Counted from the stretch's first letter, positions 1-7,271 are shown. The stretch: 19,459 bases of DNA from DASWRT01 sp036403035 (GCA_036403035.1 DASWRT010000449.1:1-19459); one strand, 5' to 3'. Translations and numbers: made by a program. Notes: a model not told the origin generated them from the letters alone.

Positions 1-187
1 GTTTGAGGTCGCCGAGGCGTTCGAGGTGCCGCTCTCGTTCATCGTCGATCCGGCGAACCACCAGAAGCAGAGCCGCGAGGCCCGCGGCATCACCCGGACC
101 TTCTTCGTGCTGCCGTACGAGAACCGGTACATCTGGGGCGCCACCGCCGGCATGCTCGTCAACCTCGCCGAGGTGCTGACGAGCTAG
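1..187 (+). CDS. CoA pyrophosphatase (Nudix hydrolase), C-terminal part
   Basis: This is the 3' end of a gene entering from the left edge. Reading from base 2 gives about 61 codons up to TAG at 185-187. The visible part contains FIVDPANHQ, then FFVLPYENRYIWGATAGML. An aromatic-IWG-x-T-A segment followed by a short helix is typical of the end of NudL/CoAse-type Nudix enzymes, which split coenzyme A into phosphopantetheine and 3',5'-ADP. The Nudix box and CoA-specific motif lie outside the window, so the assignment rests on the C-terminal signature. It also rests on position, since a CoA pyrophosphatase directly before the CCA nucleotidyltransferase is a common alphaproteobacterial order. The next gene is on the same strand 151 bases downstream. 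Confidence 0.75.
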   Translation, partial: FEVAEAFEVPLSFIVDPANHQKQSREARGITRTFFVLPYENRYIWGATAGMLVNLAEVLTS

Positions 188-204
188 CCGGTGAACAAAG
201 GGGC

Positions 205-220
205 AGCAGTCCGGACTGCT
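205..220. repeat. Perfect 16-bp palindrome in the nudix-cca gap
   Basis: AGCAGTCCGGACTGCT is a perfect inverted repeat 18 bases after the stop of the CoA pyrophosphatase gene. It could form a stem of six pairs with a CCGG tip. No uninterrupted T-run follows; the nearest is TTTT at 232-235, so it is at best an imperfect terminator or a processing or protein-binding site. The rest of the 188-338 gap holds two imperfect direct copies of CCGGGGT(n)TTCCTC, at 245-259 and 261-276, and no convincing promoter. Confidence 0.35.
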
Positions 221-338
221 CCTGCATGCTTGTTTTGCGCTGCTCCGGGGTGTTTCCTCGCCGGGGTCGCTTCCTCCGGTGTCCGATGCCCCGTGCCCGC
301 TTGAGTCGCTCTGCTCGCATAATGAACGGCTGCCGCGC

Positions 339-1604
339 ATGAGCCGTGCCGACTTCCGGCCGAATTGCGAAGCCGGGCCGCCCTGGCTCGCGGAGCCGGG
401 GACGCGCGCCGTGCTCGCCGCGCTGGCGGCACGCGGCGCGCAGGCGCGCTTCGTCGGCGGGTGCGTGCGCGACGCGCTGCTGGGCCGCGACGCCGGGGAC
501 GTCGACATCGCGACCGACGCGCCGCCTGAGACGGTCATGGCGGCGTTGGAGGCGGCCGGCATCCGCGCGGTCCCGACCGGACTCGCCCACGGCACCGTCA
601 CCGCGATCGTGCCGCCGCGCAGCTTCGAGATCACGACGCTGCGGCACGATGTCGAGACGTTCGGCCGGCACGCCCGCGTCGCCTTCACCCAGGACTGGGC
701 GGCGGACGCGCAACGGCGCGACTTCACGATGAACGCGTTGTTCCTCGACGCAGAGGGCCGCGTCTACGATTTCGTCGGCGGGCTCGATGATCTCCGGGCC
801 GGCCGGGTGCGCTTCGTCGGCGATCCCGCGACGCGCATCCGCGAGGACGTGCTGCGCATTCTGCGATTCTACCGCTTCCACGCCCGTTACGGCCGCGGCG
901 AGGCCGACCCGGACGCACGCGCCGCCTGCCGCGCCCTGGCGCCGCTGCTGCCGGGCCTGTCGGCGGAGCGGGTCCAGGCCGAGCTGCTGAAGCTGCTGGC
1001 CGCTCCCGATCCGGCGCCGACGTCAGCGCTGATGCTGGAAGACGGGGTGCTGTCCGTGCTGCTGCCGGCCGCGCGGCGGGCCGACCGGCTGGCGGCGCTG
1101 ACGGCGATCGAGCCGCCGCCGCCCGACCCGCTGCGCCGGCTGGCCGCGCTGCTCGACATCAGCTCCGCCGCCGAGGCCGAGGCGGTCGGCGAGCGGCTGC
1201 GCCTTTCGAACCGCGAGACGAAGCGTCTCGCCGCGGTCGCCGAGCCGCCGTGGCCGGTCGATCTCGCCGCGGACGAGCGGACGCAGCGCCGCGCGATCTA
1301 CCGTCTCGGGACCGATCTCTACCGCGACCTCGTGCTGTTGCGGGCCGCCGCTGCCGCGGCGGACGGCGACCACTCGGCACCGGGCCGCGCCGGCGGCCTT
1401 CTCGCGGTCGCCGATGCATGGCCGCCGCCGCGGTTCCCGATCGGCGGCCGCGAGGCGCTCTCGCTCGGGCTCGTGCCGGGGCCGCGGCTGGGCGAGCTGC
1501 TGCGCGCCGTCGAGCAATGGTGGGAGGAGGGCGACTTTCAAGCCGACCGGCAGGCCTGCATGGACCGTCTCGCTGCGATGGCCGGCTCCGGTGCGGCGAG
1601 TTAG
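339..1604 (+). CDS. cca: CCA-adding tRNA nucleotidyltransferase / poly(A) polymerase family
   Basis: This enzyme adds or repairs the 3'-terminal CCA of tRNA from CTP and ATP without a nucleic-acid template. The 421-residue protein has the class II nucleotidyltransferase head, with FVGGCVRDALLG (about 38-49) and the metal-binding pair DVD (D54, D56). These are followed by RRDFTMNAL (126-134) and the RILRFYRFHARYG helix (163-175) that starts the RNA-binding part. The C-terminal half is Ala/Leu-rich and helical. The ATG at 339 is preferred because family homology begins shortly after it. The frame is open back to a GTG at 279, but the added 20 residues are not family-like and neither start has a good Shine-Dalgarno. 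Bacterial poly(A) polymerases share this fold. The size and the alphaproteobacterial context favour the CCA enzyme. Confidence 0.92.
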   Translation: MSRADFRPNCEAGPPWLAEPGTRAVLAALAARGAQARFVGGCVRDALLGRDAGDVDIATDAPPETVMAALEAAGIRAVPTGLAHGTVTAIVPPRSFEITTLRHDVETFGRHARVAFTQDWAADAQRRDFTMNALFLDAEGRVYDFVGGLDDLRAGRVRFVGDPATRIREDVLRILRFYRFHARYGRGEADPDARAACRALAPLLPGLSAERVQAELLKLLAAPDPAPTSALMLEDGVLSVLLPAARRADRLAALTAIEPPPPDPLRRLAALLDISSAAEAEAVGERLRLSNRETKRLAAVAEPPWPVDLAADERTQRRAIYRLGTDLYRDLVLLRAAAAAADGDHSAPGRAGGLLAVADAWPPPRFPIGGREALSLGLVPGPRLGELLRAVEQWWEEGDFQADRQACMDRLAAMAGSGAAS

Positions 1605-1666
1605 CGCTGCCGGCGGCGCCGGTGAACTCTCCGTCGCATCGGCCGTTTGGTCGCGTGCTACGCGAA

Positions 1667-1695
1667 TTGACGGACACGCGGCGCTGTAGCAGAAC
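1667..1695 (+). promoter_or_regulatory. Possible sigma-70-type promoter of pgk
   Basis: TTGACG (1667-1672) and CAGAAC (1690-1695) are separated by exactly 17 bases, about 50 bases before the pgk start. The -35 matches consensus at five of six positions and the -10 is weak. The gap after cca is 139 bases, enough for an independent promoter. A Shine-Dalgarno-like GAGGGA at 1728-1733 sits 10 bases before the ATG at 1744. Confidence 0.3.
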
Positions 1696-1743
1696 GCGCC
1701 GGCCCTGCCTGCACCGAAGAACCGACCGAGGGAAGCCGCTCCG

Positions 1744-2943
1744 ATGCCGCAATTCAACACGCTCGACGATCTCGACCTCAAGGGCAAGCGCGTGCTCCTC
1801 CGCGCAGATCTCAACGTCCCGATGCAGGACGGCCGCGTCACCGACGCGACCCGCATCGAGCGTCTGGCGCCGACTATCGAGGCGCTGATCGCTAGGGGGG
1901 CCAAGGTCGTCGTGCTGTCGCATTTCGGCCGGCCGAAGGGCAAGCCGGACGCGGCCTTTTCGCTGCGCCCGCTGGTCCAGCCGCTGTCGCAGGCGATCGG
2001 CGGCCGTCCGGTCGCCTTCGCCGACGACTGCGTCGGCCCGGCGGCGCAGCGCGTCGTCGATGCCCTCAAGCCCGGCAACGTGGCGCTGCTGGAGAACCTT
2101 CGCTTCCATGCCGAGGAGGAGAAGAACGATCCGGGCTTCGCGAAGCAGCTCGCCGCGCTGGGCGACGTCTATGTCAACGACGCCTTCTCCGCGGCGCACC
2201 GCGCGCACGCCTCCACCGAGGCGATCGCGCACCTGCTGCCGTCCGCCGCCGGCAAGCTGATGCAGGCGGAGCTGGAGGCGCTGTCCGCCGCGCTGGAGAC
2301 GCCGCAGCGTCCGGTGGCGGCGATCGTCGGCGGCGCCAAGGTCTCGACCAAGCTCGACCTGCTCAACTTCATGCTGGAGACGGTCGACGTGCTGGTGATC
2401 GGCGGCGCGATGGCGAACACGCTGCTCTTCGCGCAGGGCGTCGATGTCGGCAAGTCGCTGTGCGAGCGCGACATGGCCGACACCGCCCGCGCGATCCTCG
2501 ACAAGGCGCGGCAGGGCGGACGCACGCTGATGCTGCCGGTCGACGTGGTGGTCGCGCGCGAGTTCAAGGCGAATGCGCCGACCGAGACGGTCGGTGTCGA
2601 CCGCATCCCCGCCGACGCGATGGCGCTCGATGTCGGTCCGCAGACCGTGGCGGCGATCGAGCAGCGCCTCGCCGAATGCCGCACGCTGGTCTGGAACGGA
2701 CCGCTGGGCGCCTTCGAGACGCCGCCGTTCGACCGCGGCACGACCGAGGTCGCGCGCCGCGTCGCCGACCTGACCGCGTCGGGCAAGCTGCTGAGCGTCG
2801 GCGGCGGCGGCGACACCGTCTCCGCGCTGGCGCATGCCGGCGTCGGCGAGAAGCTGACCTACGTCTCGACGGCGGGCGGCGCCTTCCTCGAATGGCTGGA
2901 AGGCCGCGAGTTACCGGGCGTGGCGGCGCTGGCGCGGAAGTAG
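1744..2943 (+). CDS. pgk: Phosphoglycerate kinase
   Basis: This enzyme transfers phosphate between 1,3-bisphosphoglycerate and ADP in glycolysis and gluconeogenesis, in the cytoplasm. At 399 residues it has the usual bacterial length. The N-terminal domain carries VLLRADLNVPMQDGRVTDATR (about 18-38), the substrate-binding HFGRPKG (60-66) and NLRFHAEEEKND. The C-terminal nucleotide-binding domain has IVGGAKVSTK, the NGPLGAFE segment and the closing GGGDTVSAL...YVSTAGGAFLEWLEG. No key segment is missing. The usual gap-pgk-fba neighbours are absent here: cca lies upstream and a convergent kinase gene ends 9 bases downstream, leaving no room for a dedicated terminator. The start is the ATG behind GAGGGA. 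Confidence 0.97.
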   Translation: MPQFNTLDDLDLKGKRVLLRADLNVPMQDGRVTDATRIERLAPTIEALIARGAKVVVLSHFGRPKGKPDAAFSLRPLVQPLSQAIGGRPVAFADDCVGPAAQRVVDALKPGNVALLENLRFHAEEEKNDPGFAKQLAALGDVYVNDAFSAAHRAHASTEAIAHLLPSAAGKLMQAELEALSAALETPQRPVAAIVGGAKVSTKLDLLNFMLETVDVLVIGGAMANTLLFAQGVDVGKSLCERDMADTARAILDKARQGGRTLMLPVDVVVAREFKANAPTETVGVDRIPADAMALDVGPQTVAAIEQRLAECRTLVWNGPLGAFETPPFDRGTTEVARRVADLTASGKLLSVGGGGDTVSALAHAGVGEKLTYVSTAGGAFLEWLEGRELPGVAALARK

Positions 2944-2952
2944 CGAAGAGGG

Positions 2953-4896
2953 TTACGTCGCCAGCACGCGCGACGCGGGGAGCCGGATCGTCACCGTCGT
3001 CCCGGCGCCGACCGTGCTTTCGATGTCGAGCGTGCCGCCATGCAACTCGACCATCGCCCGGCTCAGCGGCAGACCGAGGCCGGTGCCGTCGTATTTGCGC
3101 TGGAGGCTGCCGTCGACCTGGCCGAACGGGGCGAGCGCGATCGCGATGTCATCAGCGGCGATCCCGATCCCGGTATCGGCCACCGTCAGCAGCAGGCCGC
3201 CGTCGGGTGACGCGGCGGCGGCGACGGTGATCCGGCCGCCGGCCGGCGTGAACTTCACCGCATTGGTCAGCAGGTTGAGCAGGATCTGCTTCAGCTTGCG
3301 CTCGTCGCCGCGGATCGCGGGCAGGCGGGCGGGCGAGTCGATCTCGAGCAACAGTTGTGCCCGCTGCGCCCGCTCGTGTACCAGCCGCGTCGCCGCCGCC
3401 ATCACGGAGCGCAAATCAACGGTGTCCTCGTCGAGCTGAAGCTTGCCGGCCTCCGCCTTCGCGATGTCGAGGATGTCGTTGATGAGGTCGAGCAGGTGGC
3501 GGGCGCTGTCCAGCACGTCGCCCAGATATTCGCGATACTTCGGCGCGCCGATCGGTCCGAAGATCTCGTCGTGCATGATCTCGGTGAAGCCGATGATCGC
3601 GTTCAACGGGGTGCGCAGCTCGTGACTGATGTTGGCGAGGAACTCGGACTTCGACCGGCTCGCGATCTCGGCATCCTCCTTCGCCGCCGACAGCGCAGCC
3701 TCGCGGTGCTTCAGCTCCGTGATGTCGGTGCGGACCCCGACGGTGGCGCCATCCGCCATGCGCCGGTCGCTGCCCTGGATCCAGCGGCCGTCGCCCAGCC
3801 GGATCTCGAAATGGTCGCGCGGATCGGCGCGCATCGTCATCCGCGCCGCGATCCACGCCTCCCGTTCCTCCGGCGGCAACGGGATGTCGCCGCTCTCGAC
3901 GGCGCCCCGCACCAGCTCGGCGAACGGCATGCCCTGGTGCATCGGGGTCCGCGGATAGATCGCACGGAACCGGCCGTTGCAGAGCACCAGCCGGTCGTCC
4001 GCGTCGAACAGGGCGAATCCTTCCGACACGCTCTCGACGGCTTGCGTCAGCTGGTTGCGCACCCGCTCCTGCTGCTCGCGGGCATCGGTCTCGGCGGTGA
4101 TGTCGCGCGCGGTGCCGCGGAACCCGACGAAGGCGCCGCTCTCGGGGCTGAACACCGGCAGTCCGGAGACGCGGAACAGCCGCCGCGTGCCGTCGCGGTG
4201 GCGCATCGCGAAGGCGGCGTCGCGGAACGGCACGCACCGCTTCGGGTCGAGGATCGGCATGCTGCCGGCATCTTCCGGGGTGTCGATCTCCCCCAGCGAG
4301 CGGAACGGCCGTCCGGTCAGCTCGCGCGGATCATAGCCCAGGATGTCGGTGATCCGCGTCGACACGAAGGTGACGTCGAGGGCGGCGTCGGTCTCCCACA
4401 GCCAGTCCGACACCAGCCGGGTCAGGTCGTCGAGCCGCGTCTGCATGCTGCGGAGCCGATATCGGAGCCGCTCGTCCCCGGCGATCTCCTGAAGCGTGAC
4501 TCCGACGGCGACGAGGGTGCCTGCGGCGTCGAAGACGCCGCCGTAATGGGCGCGGAACGGCCGCTCGGGGAGGCCGAGCGACGTCTCGTGCGTCACGTCG
4601 CGGCCCGGCGCCAGCGCGGCGCGGATCTCGTCCAGCCTCGCCGGCGCGGCCGGCCAGCCGCCGGTCGCGAGCAGCGGATCGCCGATCCGGCAGTATGCAG
4701 CGTTGGCGTAGAGCACGCCGCCGTTCGGATCGGTCAGGCAGAAGGGCGGTCCGTCGCGGAGCGCCATGTCGAGCGGCGGCAGTCCGAGCCCGCCACCTGC
4801 GCCCGCGTTCGCCGAAGCTGCCGCCGCCTGCCGGGCGGAGGAGGCTTCGGCGAGCGCGGGCGCCGGGCGCCGGGCGATGGCGCTGCGGTCAGCCAT
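2953..4896 (-). CDS. Soluble three-PAS hybrid-less sensor histidine kinase
   Basis: This is a 647-residue sensor kinase that would autophosphorylate on histidine and pass phosphate to a response regulator. After an Ala/Gly-rich N-terminus, residues about 40-140 form a divergent PAS-like segment. Residues 155-275 form a PAS/PAC unit (DWLWETDAALDVTFVST, then GTARDITAE), and 285-395 a third PAS (GFALFDADDRLVLCN, then GVRTDITE). The HisKA box is FLANISHELRTPLNAIIGF with H425. The ATPase domain has NLLTNAVKF (541-549), DTGIGI (574-579) and GTGLGLP (604-610). There is no transmembrane segment, signal peptide or receiver domain, so it should sense a cytoplasmic signal. Its start overlaps the end of the DUF2336 gene by 8 bases, implying translational coupling. 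The H-box resembles PleC/DivJ-class alphaproteobacterial kinases. The cognate regulator is not in the window. Confidence 0.93.
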   Translation of the reverse strand: MADRSAIARRPAPALAEASSARQAAAASANAGAGGGLGLPPLDMALRDGPPFCLTDPNGGVLYANAAYCRIGDPLLATGGWPAAPARLDEIRAALAPGRDVTHETSLGLPERPFRAHYGGVFDAAGTLVAVGVTLQEIAGDERLRYRLRSMQTRLDDLTRLVSDWLWETDAALDVTFVSTRITDILGYDPRELTGRPFRSLGEIDTPEDAGSMPILDPKRCVPFRDAAFAMRHRDGTRRLFRVSGLPVFSPESGAFVGFRGTARDITAETDAREQQERVRNQLTQAVESVSEGFALFDADDRLVLCNGRFRAIYPRTPMHQGMPFAELVRGAVESGDIPLPPEEREAWIAARMTMRADPRDHFEIRLGDGRWIQGSDRRMADGATVGVRTDITELKHREAALSAAKEDAEIASRSKSEFLANISHELRTPLNAIIGFTEIMHDEIFGPIGAPKYREYLGDVLDSARHLLDLINDILDIAKAEAGKLQLDEDTVDLRSVMAAATRLVHERAQRAQLLLEIDSPARLPAIRGDERKLKQILLNLLTNAVKFTPAGGRITVAAAASPDGGLLLTVADTGIGIAADDIAIALAPFGQVDGSLQRKYDGTGLGLPLSRAMVELHGGTLDIESTVGAGTTVTIRLPASRVLAT

Positions 4897-6025
4897 GGGC
4901 CCGTTGCGATCTGTCGACCTGCCACATCGCCTGCAGGTAATGCGGGTTGGTCTGCCATTTCCGCACGAGGCTCTCCGCGGCGCTGCGGGTCAGCCGGTCG
5001 TAGAAGGTGAGGATGCGCTTGATGTCGCCGCGCTCGATCCCCGGCGCGTAAGGCCGCGCCTTCCGGCTCAGCACGAAGATCGAGGCGAAGACGGACGGCT
5101 CGATGTCGGCGGTCCGGCAGGCGACCGCAAGACCCTCGCCGCCGGCATCGAACAGCAGACGGCGGACGAGCGGCAGGCGCAGCCCGGTCAGCCGCGAGAA
5201 CAGCGCCTCGAACAGGGCGATCTCGCCGTCGCGCAGCGTCTGGACGAGCAGCGCCGGCGTGATCTGCTCCTGCCCGGCCAGCGTATCGGCGAGCTGCATC
5301 GACTTGCGCGCGGCCTGATCGTCGACCAGCGCATCGACGGCCGGCGCGACCGTCTCCTCCAGCGCCTCGTCGATATCCGCCTCGCTCAGCGAGTAATGGT
5401 CGAGGATGTGGCGCCGCAGCGCGGCCGACACCCACCAGTACATGCGGCGGGCCAGGTCGGGGCCAAGCTCCGGCCGCGAGAGCAGGGGATTCTGGTAGGA
5501 GTCGACGCGCTTCGACTGTTCGACGAGATAGTCGAGCGCCTTCGCCGAGATCGCGGCGCTGCGGTTCTCCAGCAGCGTCTTGACGACATCGACGTGGCCG
5601 GTCGCGACGAGCGCGTCGCTCACCGGCTCGCTTACCGAGCTGCGCATCGCGATCGCGAGCTGGTGCTCCAACGTGCGGTGCTGGACGATCTCGATCAGCT
5701 CGACGTCCTGAAGCACCTCGCTGTGCAGCAGGATCGGGTGCGCGACCTCGATCTGATCGTTGGCGAGCGCGGTCACCAGCTCGCGCGGCGCCGCCGGCTG
5801 GCGCGCGAGACGCTCGGCGAGCGCCAGCCGCACGCTCATCTCGACGTCGTGGATCAGCTGCCGCAGGATCTCGGTCATCAGCGTGCGCTCGCGGTCGCTG
5901 AGCGTCCCGCCCTGCTCGAAGAACAGGTCGGTCACCGTCGTCATCAGCGCTTTGCGCCCGGCCACGCTGCGATCGTGCGCTAAATCGAAGAGTCTCTGCG
6001 TTTCCACATCCGTTACCGCTACCAT
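4889..6025 (-). CDS. DUF2336 domain protein
   Basis: This 378-residue protein of no established biochemical role appears to belong to DUF2336, an alphaproteobacterial family. It looks entirely alpha-helical, with short HEAT-like helix pairs. Features include VRLALAERLARQP (about 65-77), the run IEVAHPILLHSEVLQDVELIE (92-112) and later repeats such as VSEPVSDALVATGHVDVV, in which pairs of helices recur roughly every 30-40 residues. The C-terminal part carries a conserved-looking RRHILDHYSLSEADIDEALEE and ends in FYDRLTRSAAESLVRKWQ. There is no signal peptide or membrane helix. It is the first gene of a two-gene minus-strand operon with the PAS histidine kinase, and the stop overlaps the kinase ATG. 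The arrangement suggests a partner or modulator of the kinase, which is inference only. The start is the ATG at 6025-6023, with only a weak GAGG upstream. Confidence 0.85.
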   Translation of the reverse strand: MVAVTDVETQRLFDLAHDRSVAGRKALMTTVTDLFFEQGGTLSDRERTLMTEILRQLIHDVEMSVRLALAERLARQPAAPRELVTALANDQIEVAHPILLHSEVLQDVELIEIVQHRTLEHQLAIAMRSSVSEPVSDALVATGHVDVVKTLLENRSAAISAKALDYLVEQSKRVDSYQNPLLSRPELGPDLARRMYWWVSAALRRHILDHYSLSEADIDEALEETVAPAVDALVDDQAARKSMQLADTLAGQEQITPALLVQTLRDGEIALFEALFSRLTGLRLPLVRRLLFDAGGEGLAVACRTADIEPSVFASIFVLSRKARPYAPGIERGDIKRILTFYDRLTRSAAESLVRKWQTNPHYLQAMWQVDRSQRAHG

Positions 6026-6229
6026 CGCCTGCAGCCTCAGTGAACGGGCGGCGCGTATGCCGCACCAGATGCGGGCGTCGACGGGTCTATTCTACCAGGG
6101 CGCGATTTTACGAATCGTTTAAATGATTTCTCGGCGTTTCGCCCCGGCGAGGTAGAGGGGCGAACGCCCGTGACGGCGGCGCTCCCCCAATGGTACGGTT
6201 GGGAGTGGCGCGCTTCCCGTCGGCACGAG
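6026..6229. other. Gene-free stretch with small hairpins
   Basis: No convincing gene is seen between the DUF2336 start and 6229. The stretch has a short AT-richer core (about 6100-6130) and three possible hairpins. These are GGCG-TTT-CGCC (6133-6143), GGGCG-AA-CGCCC (6158-6169) and an imperfect stem pairing CTCCC with GGGAG around 6183-6205. The minus-strand operon must be transcribed from here or beyond. Confidence 0.5.
6108..6122 (-). promoter_or_regulatory. CtrA-box-like sequence upstream of the DUF2336-kinase operon
   Basis: On the minus strand the sequence reads TTAA, seven bases, then GTAA. It differs at one position from the TTAA-N7-TTAA full CtrA box known in alphaproteobacteria. It lies 83 bases before the DUF2336 start, in the only AT-rich patch of the gap, which is a plausible promoter position. 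A single short match in one gap is weak evidence, and no -35/-10 pair could be assigned with confidence. Confidence 0.25.
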
Positions 6230-6465
6230 ATGGCGATCCTGGGATCCAACACGAACGGAGCTGACCGCCGACCGTCGGCTTCGCGGCCGCGGTCGCCATC
6301 GTCCTGGTCCTCGGCGTTCAGGGCCGGACCTTGATGGGCGATGTCCGGCTCGGCGTCTGGGGCTATCTCGCGCTCGTCCTCGGGTCGCCCGCTTGCGGCA
6401 CCGGGCTGATGGCGCCGGTGTTCATCGACAACTGCCGCGACTACGACGATGGGGAGGGACGCTGA
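6230..6465 (+). pseudogene. Small two-helix membrane protein, apparently frameshifted
   Basis: The frame ending in TGA at 6463-6465 is open from 6265. It encodes TVGFAAAVAIVLVLGVQGR, then MGDVRLGVWGYLALVLGSP and a tail MAPVFIDNCRDYDDGEGR. These are two hydrophobic segments joined by a short loop, as in a small inner-membrane protein. There is no ATG, GTG or TTG before the first helix in that frame. In the adjacent frame an ATG at 6230 gives MAILGSNTNGADR, a plausible N-terminus that would join the hydrophobic part after a -1 shift (one extra base needed) near 6265. The whole would be about 78 residues. The stop is directly followed by the Nudix start (TGA-G-ATG), so coupling is likely. The alternatives are a 43-codon ORF from the ATG at 6334, or chance. 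The family is not recognised. Confidence 0.4.
6451..6458 (+). promoter_or_regulatory. Shine-Dalgarno deciding the Nudix start
   Basis: GGGGAGGG-type purine tract (6451-6458) lies 8 bases before the ATG at 6467 and includes the core GGAGG. An in-frame ATG at 6449 overlaps this tract and has no such site of its own, so 6467 is the better start. Confidence 0.6.
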
Positions 6466-6466
6466 G

Positions 6467-7039
6467 ATGGCGGCGACGACAGCGCCCGACGGGCCGCGCG
6501 GCCCGGTCACCGACCTGATCCCGGAAGGCGACAACCGTCTGCGCAAGGTCTGCACCGACTGCGGGTTCATCGCCTACGAGAACCCGAAGATCGTCGTCGG
6601 CTCAGTCTGCGGCTGGGAGGACAGGATCCTGCTCTGCCGCCGCGCGATCGAGCCGCGCCTCGGCTTCTGGACGCTCCCCGCAGGCTACCTCGAACTCAAC
6701 GAGACGACCGGCGACGGCGCCCTGCGCGAGGCGATGGAGGAGGCCGGCGCGCAAATCGCGCTGGAGGGCCTGCTCGCCGTCTACGACATCCCTCGGATCA
6801 GTCAGGTGCAGCTCATCTACCGCGCCCGTCTCGTCTCGCCGGACATCATGGCCGGGCCGGAAAGCCTCGATGTCGGGCTGTTCGCGTGGGACGAGATCCC
6901 GTGGGACGATCTCGCCTTCCCGTCGGTGCGCTGGGCGCTCGACCACTACCGCGAGATGCTTGCGACCGGCGACCCCCGCCCGCGGACCAACCCACCCGGC
7001 GCCACCGGCGCGATGCGGACGGCGCCGCCTGGGTTGTGA
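6467..7039 (+). CDS. Nudix hydrolase with N-terminal zinc-ribbon-like motif
   Basis: This 190-residue pyrophosphohydrolase probably acts on a nucleotide or dinucleotide cofactor of unknown identity. The N-terminal CTDCGFIAYENPKIVVG (C29, C32; about 29-45) matches the short zinc-ribbon-like extension found on a group of NudC-related Nudix proteins. Only one CxxC pair is seen, so metal binding is uncertain. The catalytic Nudix box is complete: G73-x5-E79-x7-R87-E88-x2-E91-E92-x-G94. It is followed by a substrate-lobe segment (GLFAWDEIPWDDLAFPSVRWAL) common to this group. The tail from about residue 157 is Pro/Arg-rich and probably disordered. It starts one base after the stop of the small membrane ORF and converges on ftsY, with a hairpin-rich element between. 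Confidence 0.9.
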   Translation: MAATTAPDGPRGPVTDLIPEGDNRLRKVCTDCGFIAYENPKIVVGSVCGWEDRILLCRRAIEPRLGFWTLPAGYLELNETTGDGALREAMEEAGAQIALEGLLAVYDIPRISQVQLIYRARLVSPDIMAGPESLDVGLFAWDEIPWDDLAFPSVRWALDHYREMLATGDPRPRTNPPGATGAMRTAPPGL

Positions 7040-7080
7040 CGGCCGTTGTCGGTTCGATTAAACGATAGGCCACTGATAAC

Positions 7081-7234
7081 GTAGGGGCGGGGCTTGCCCC
7101 GCCCGCGGTCTCTCGCGGCACGAATTTTATCCGCCGCAGCGATGCTGCGGCGCGGGCTCTCGGCGGAACAAAGTTCCGCCAGCCGCCAGCCGGACCGGAG
7201 GTCCGGCGAGAGGCGCCCCAAGGGGTGCCCCTAC
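7081..7234. repeat. MITE/REP-like element of five consecutive hairpins
   Basis: The 154-bp element is bounded by GTAGGGGC (7081-7088) and its exact complement GCCCCTAC (7227-7234). Five hairpins lie inside. They are 7085-7104 (9-bp arms, TT loop), 7132-7152 (9-bp arms, GAT loop), 7162-7180 (8-bp arms, AAA loop), 7189-7207 (8-bp arms, GGA loop) and 7212-7229 (8-bp arms with one G-U, AA loop). In addition CTCTCGC (7110-7116) can pair with GCGAGAG (7206-7212), closing a multibranch fold. No ORF is evident. It sits between two convergent genes and could act as a bidirectional terminator. Its compact design and matched ends suggest a mobile or dispersed non-coding repeat, but copy number cannot be judged from one window. 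Confidence 0.6.
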
Positions 7235-7271
7235 AATTATGCGGCGCACCGCTCAGGGCACAGCGACCCTC

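Noticed and set aside
279..338. GTG at 279 as the start of the CCA enzyme
   Set aside because: The added 20 residues do not resemble the family and no Shine-Dalgarno precedes the GTG. The ATG at 339 puts the family's N-terminus at the expected distance.
2944..2952. A terminator between the convergent pgk and kinase genes
   Set aside because: Only 9 bases separate the two stops and no hairpin fits there.
3355..5010. A 551-codon open frame on the + strand opposite the histidine kinase
   Set aside because: The composition is that of an antisense shadow (Arg/Ala/Gly/His-rich, no domain), while the minus strand encodes a complete kinase with all motifs.
4734..6065. A 443-codon minus-strand frame spanning the DUF2336 gene and kinase start
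   Set aside because: It is the off-frame reading of the DUF2336 gene. Its sequence is low-complexity Arg/Ala and no start site is credible.
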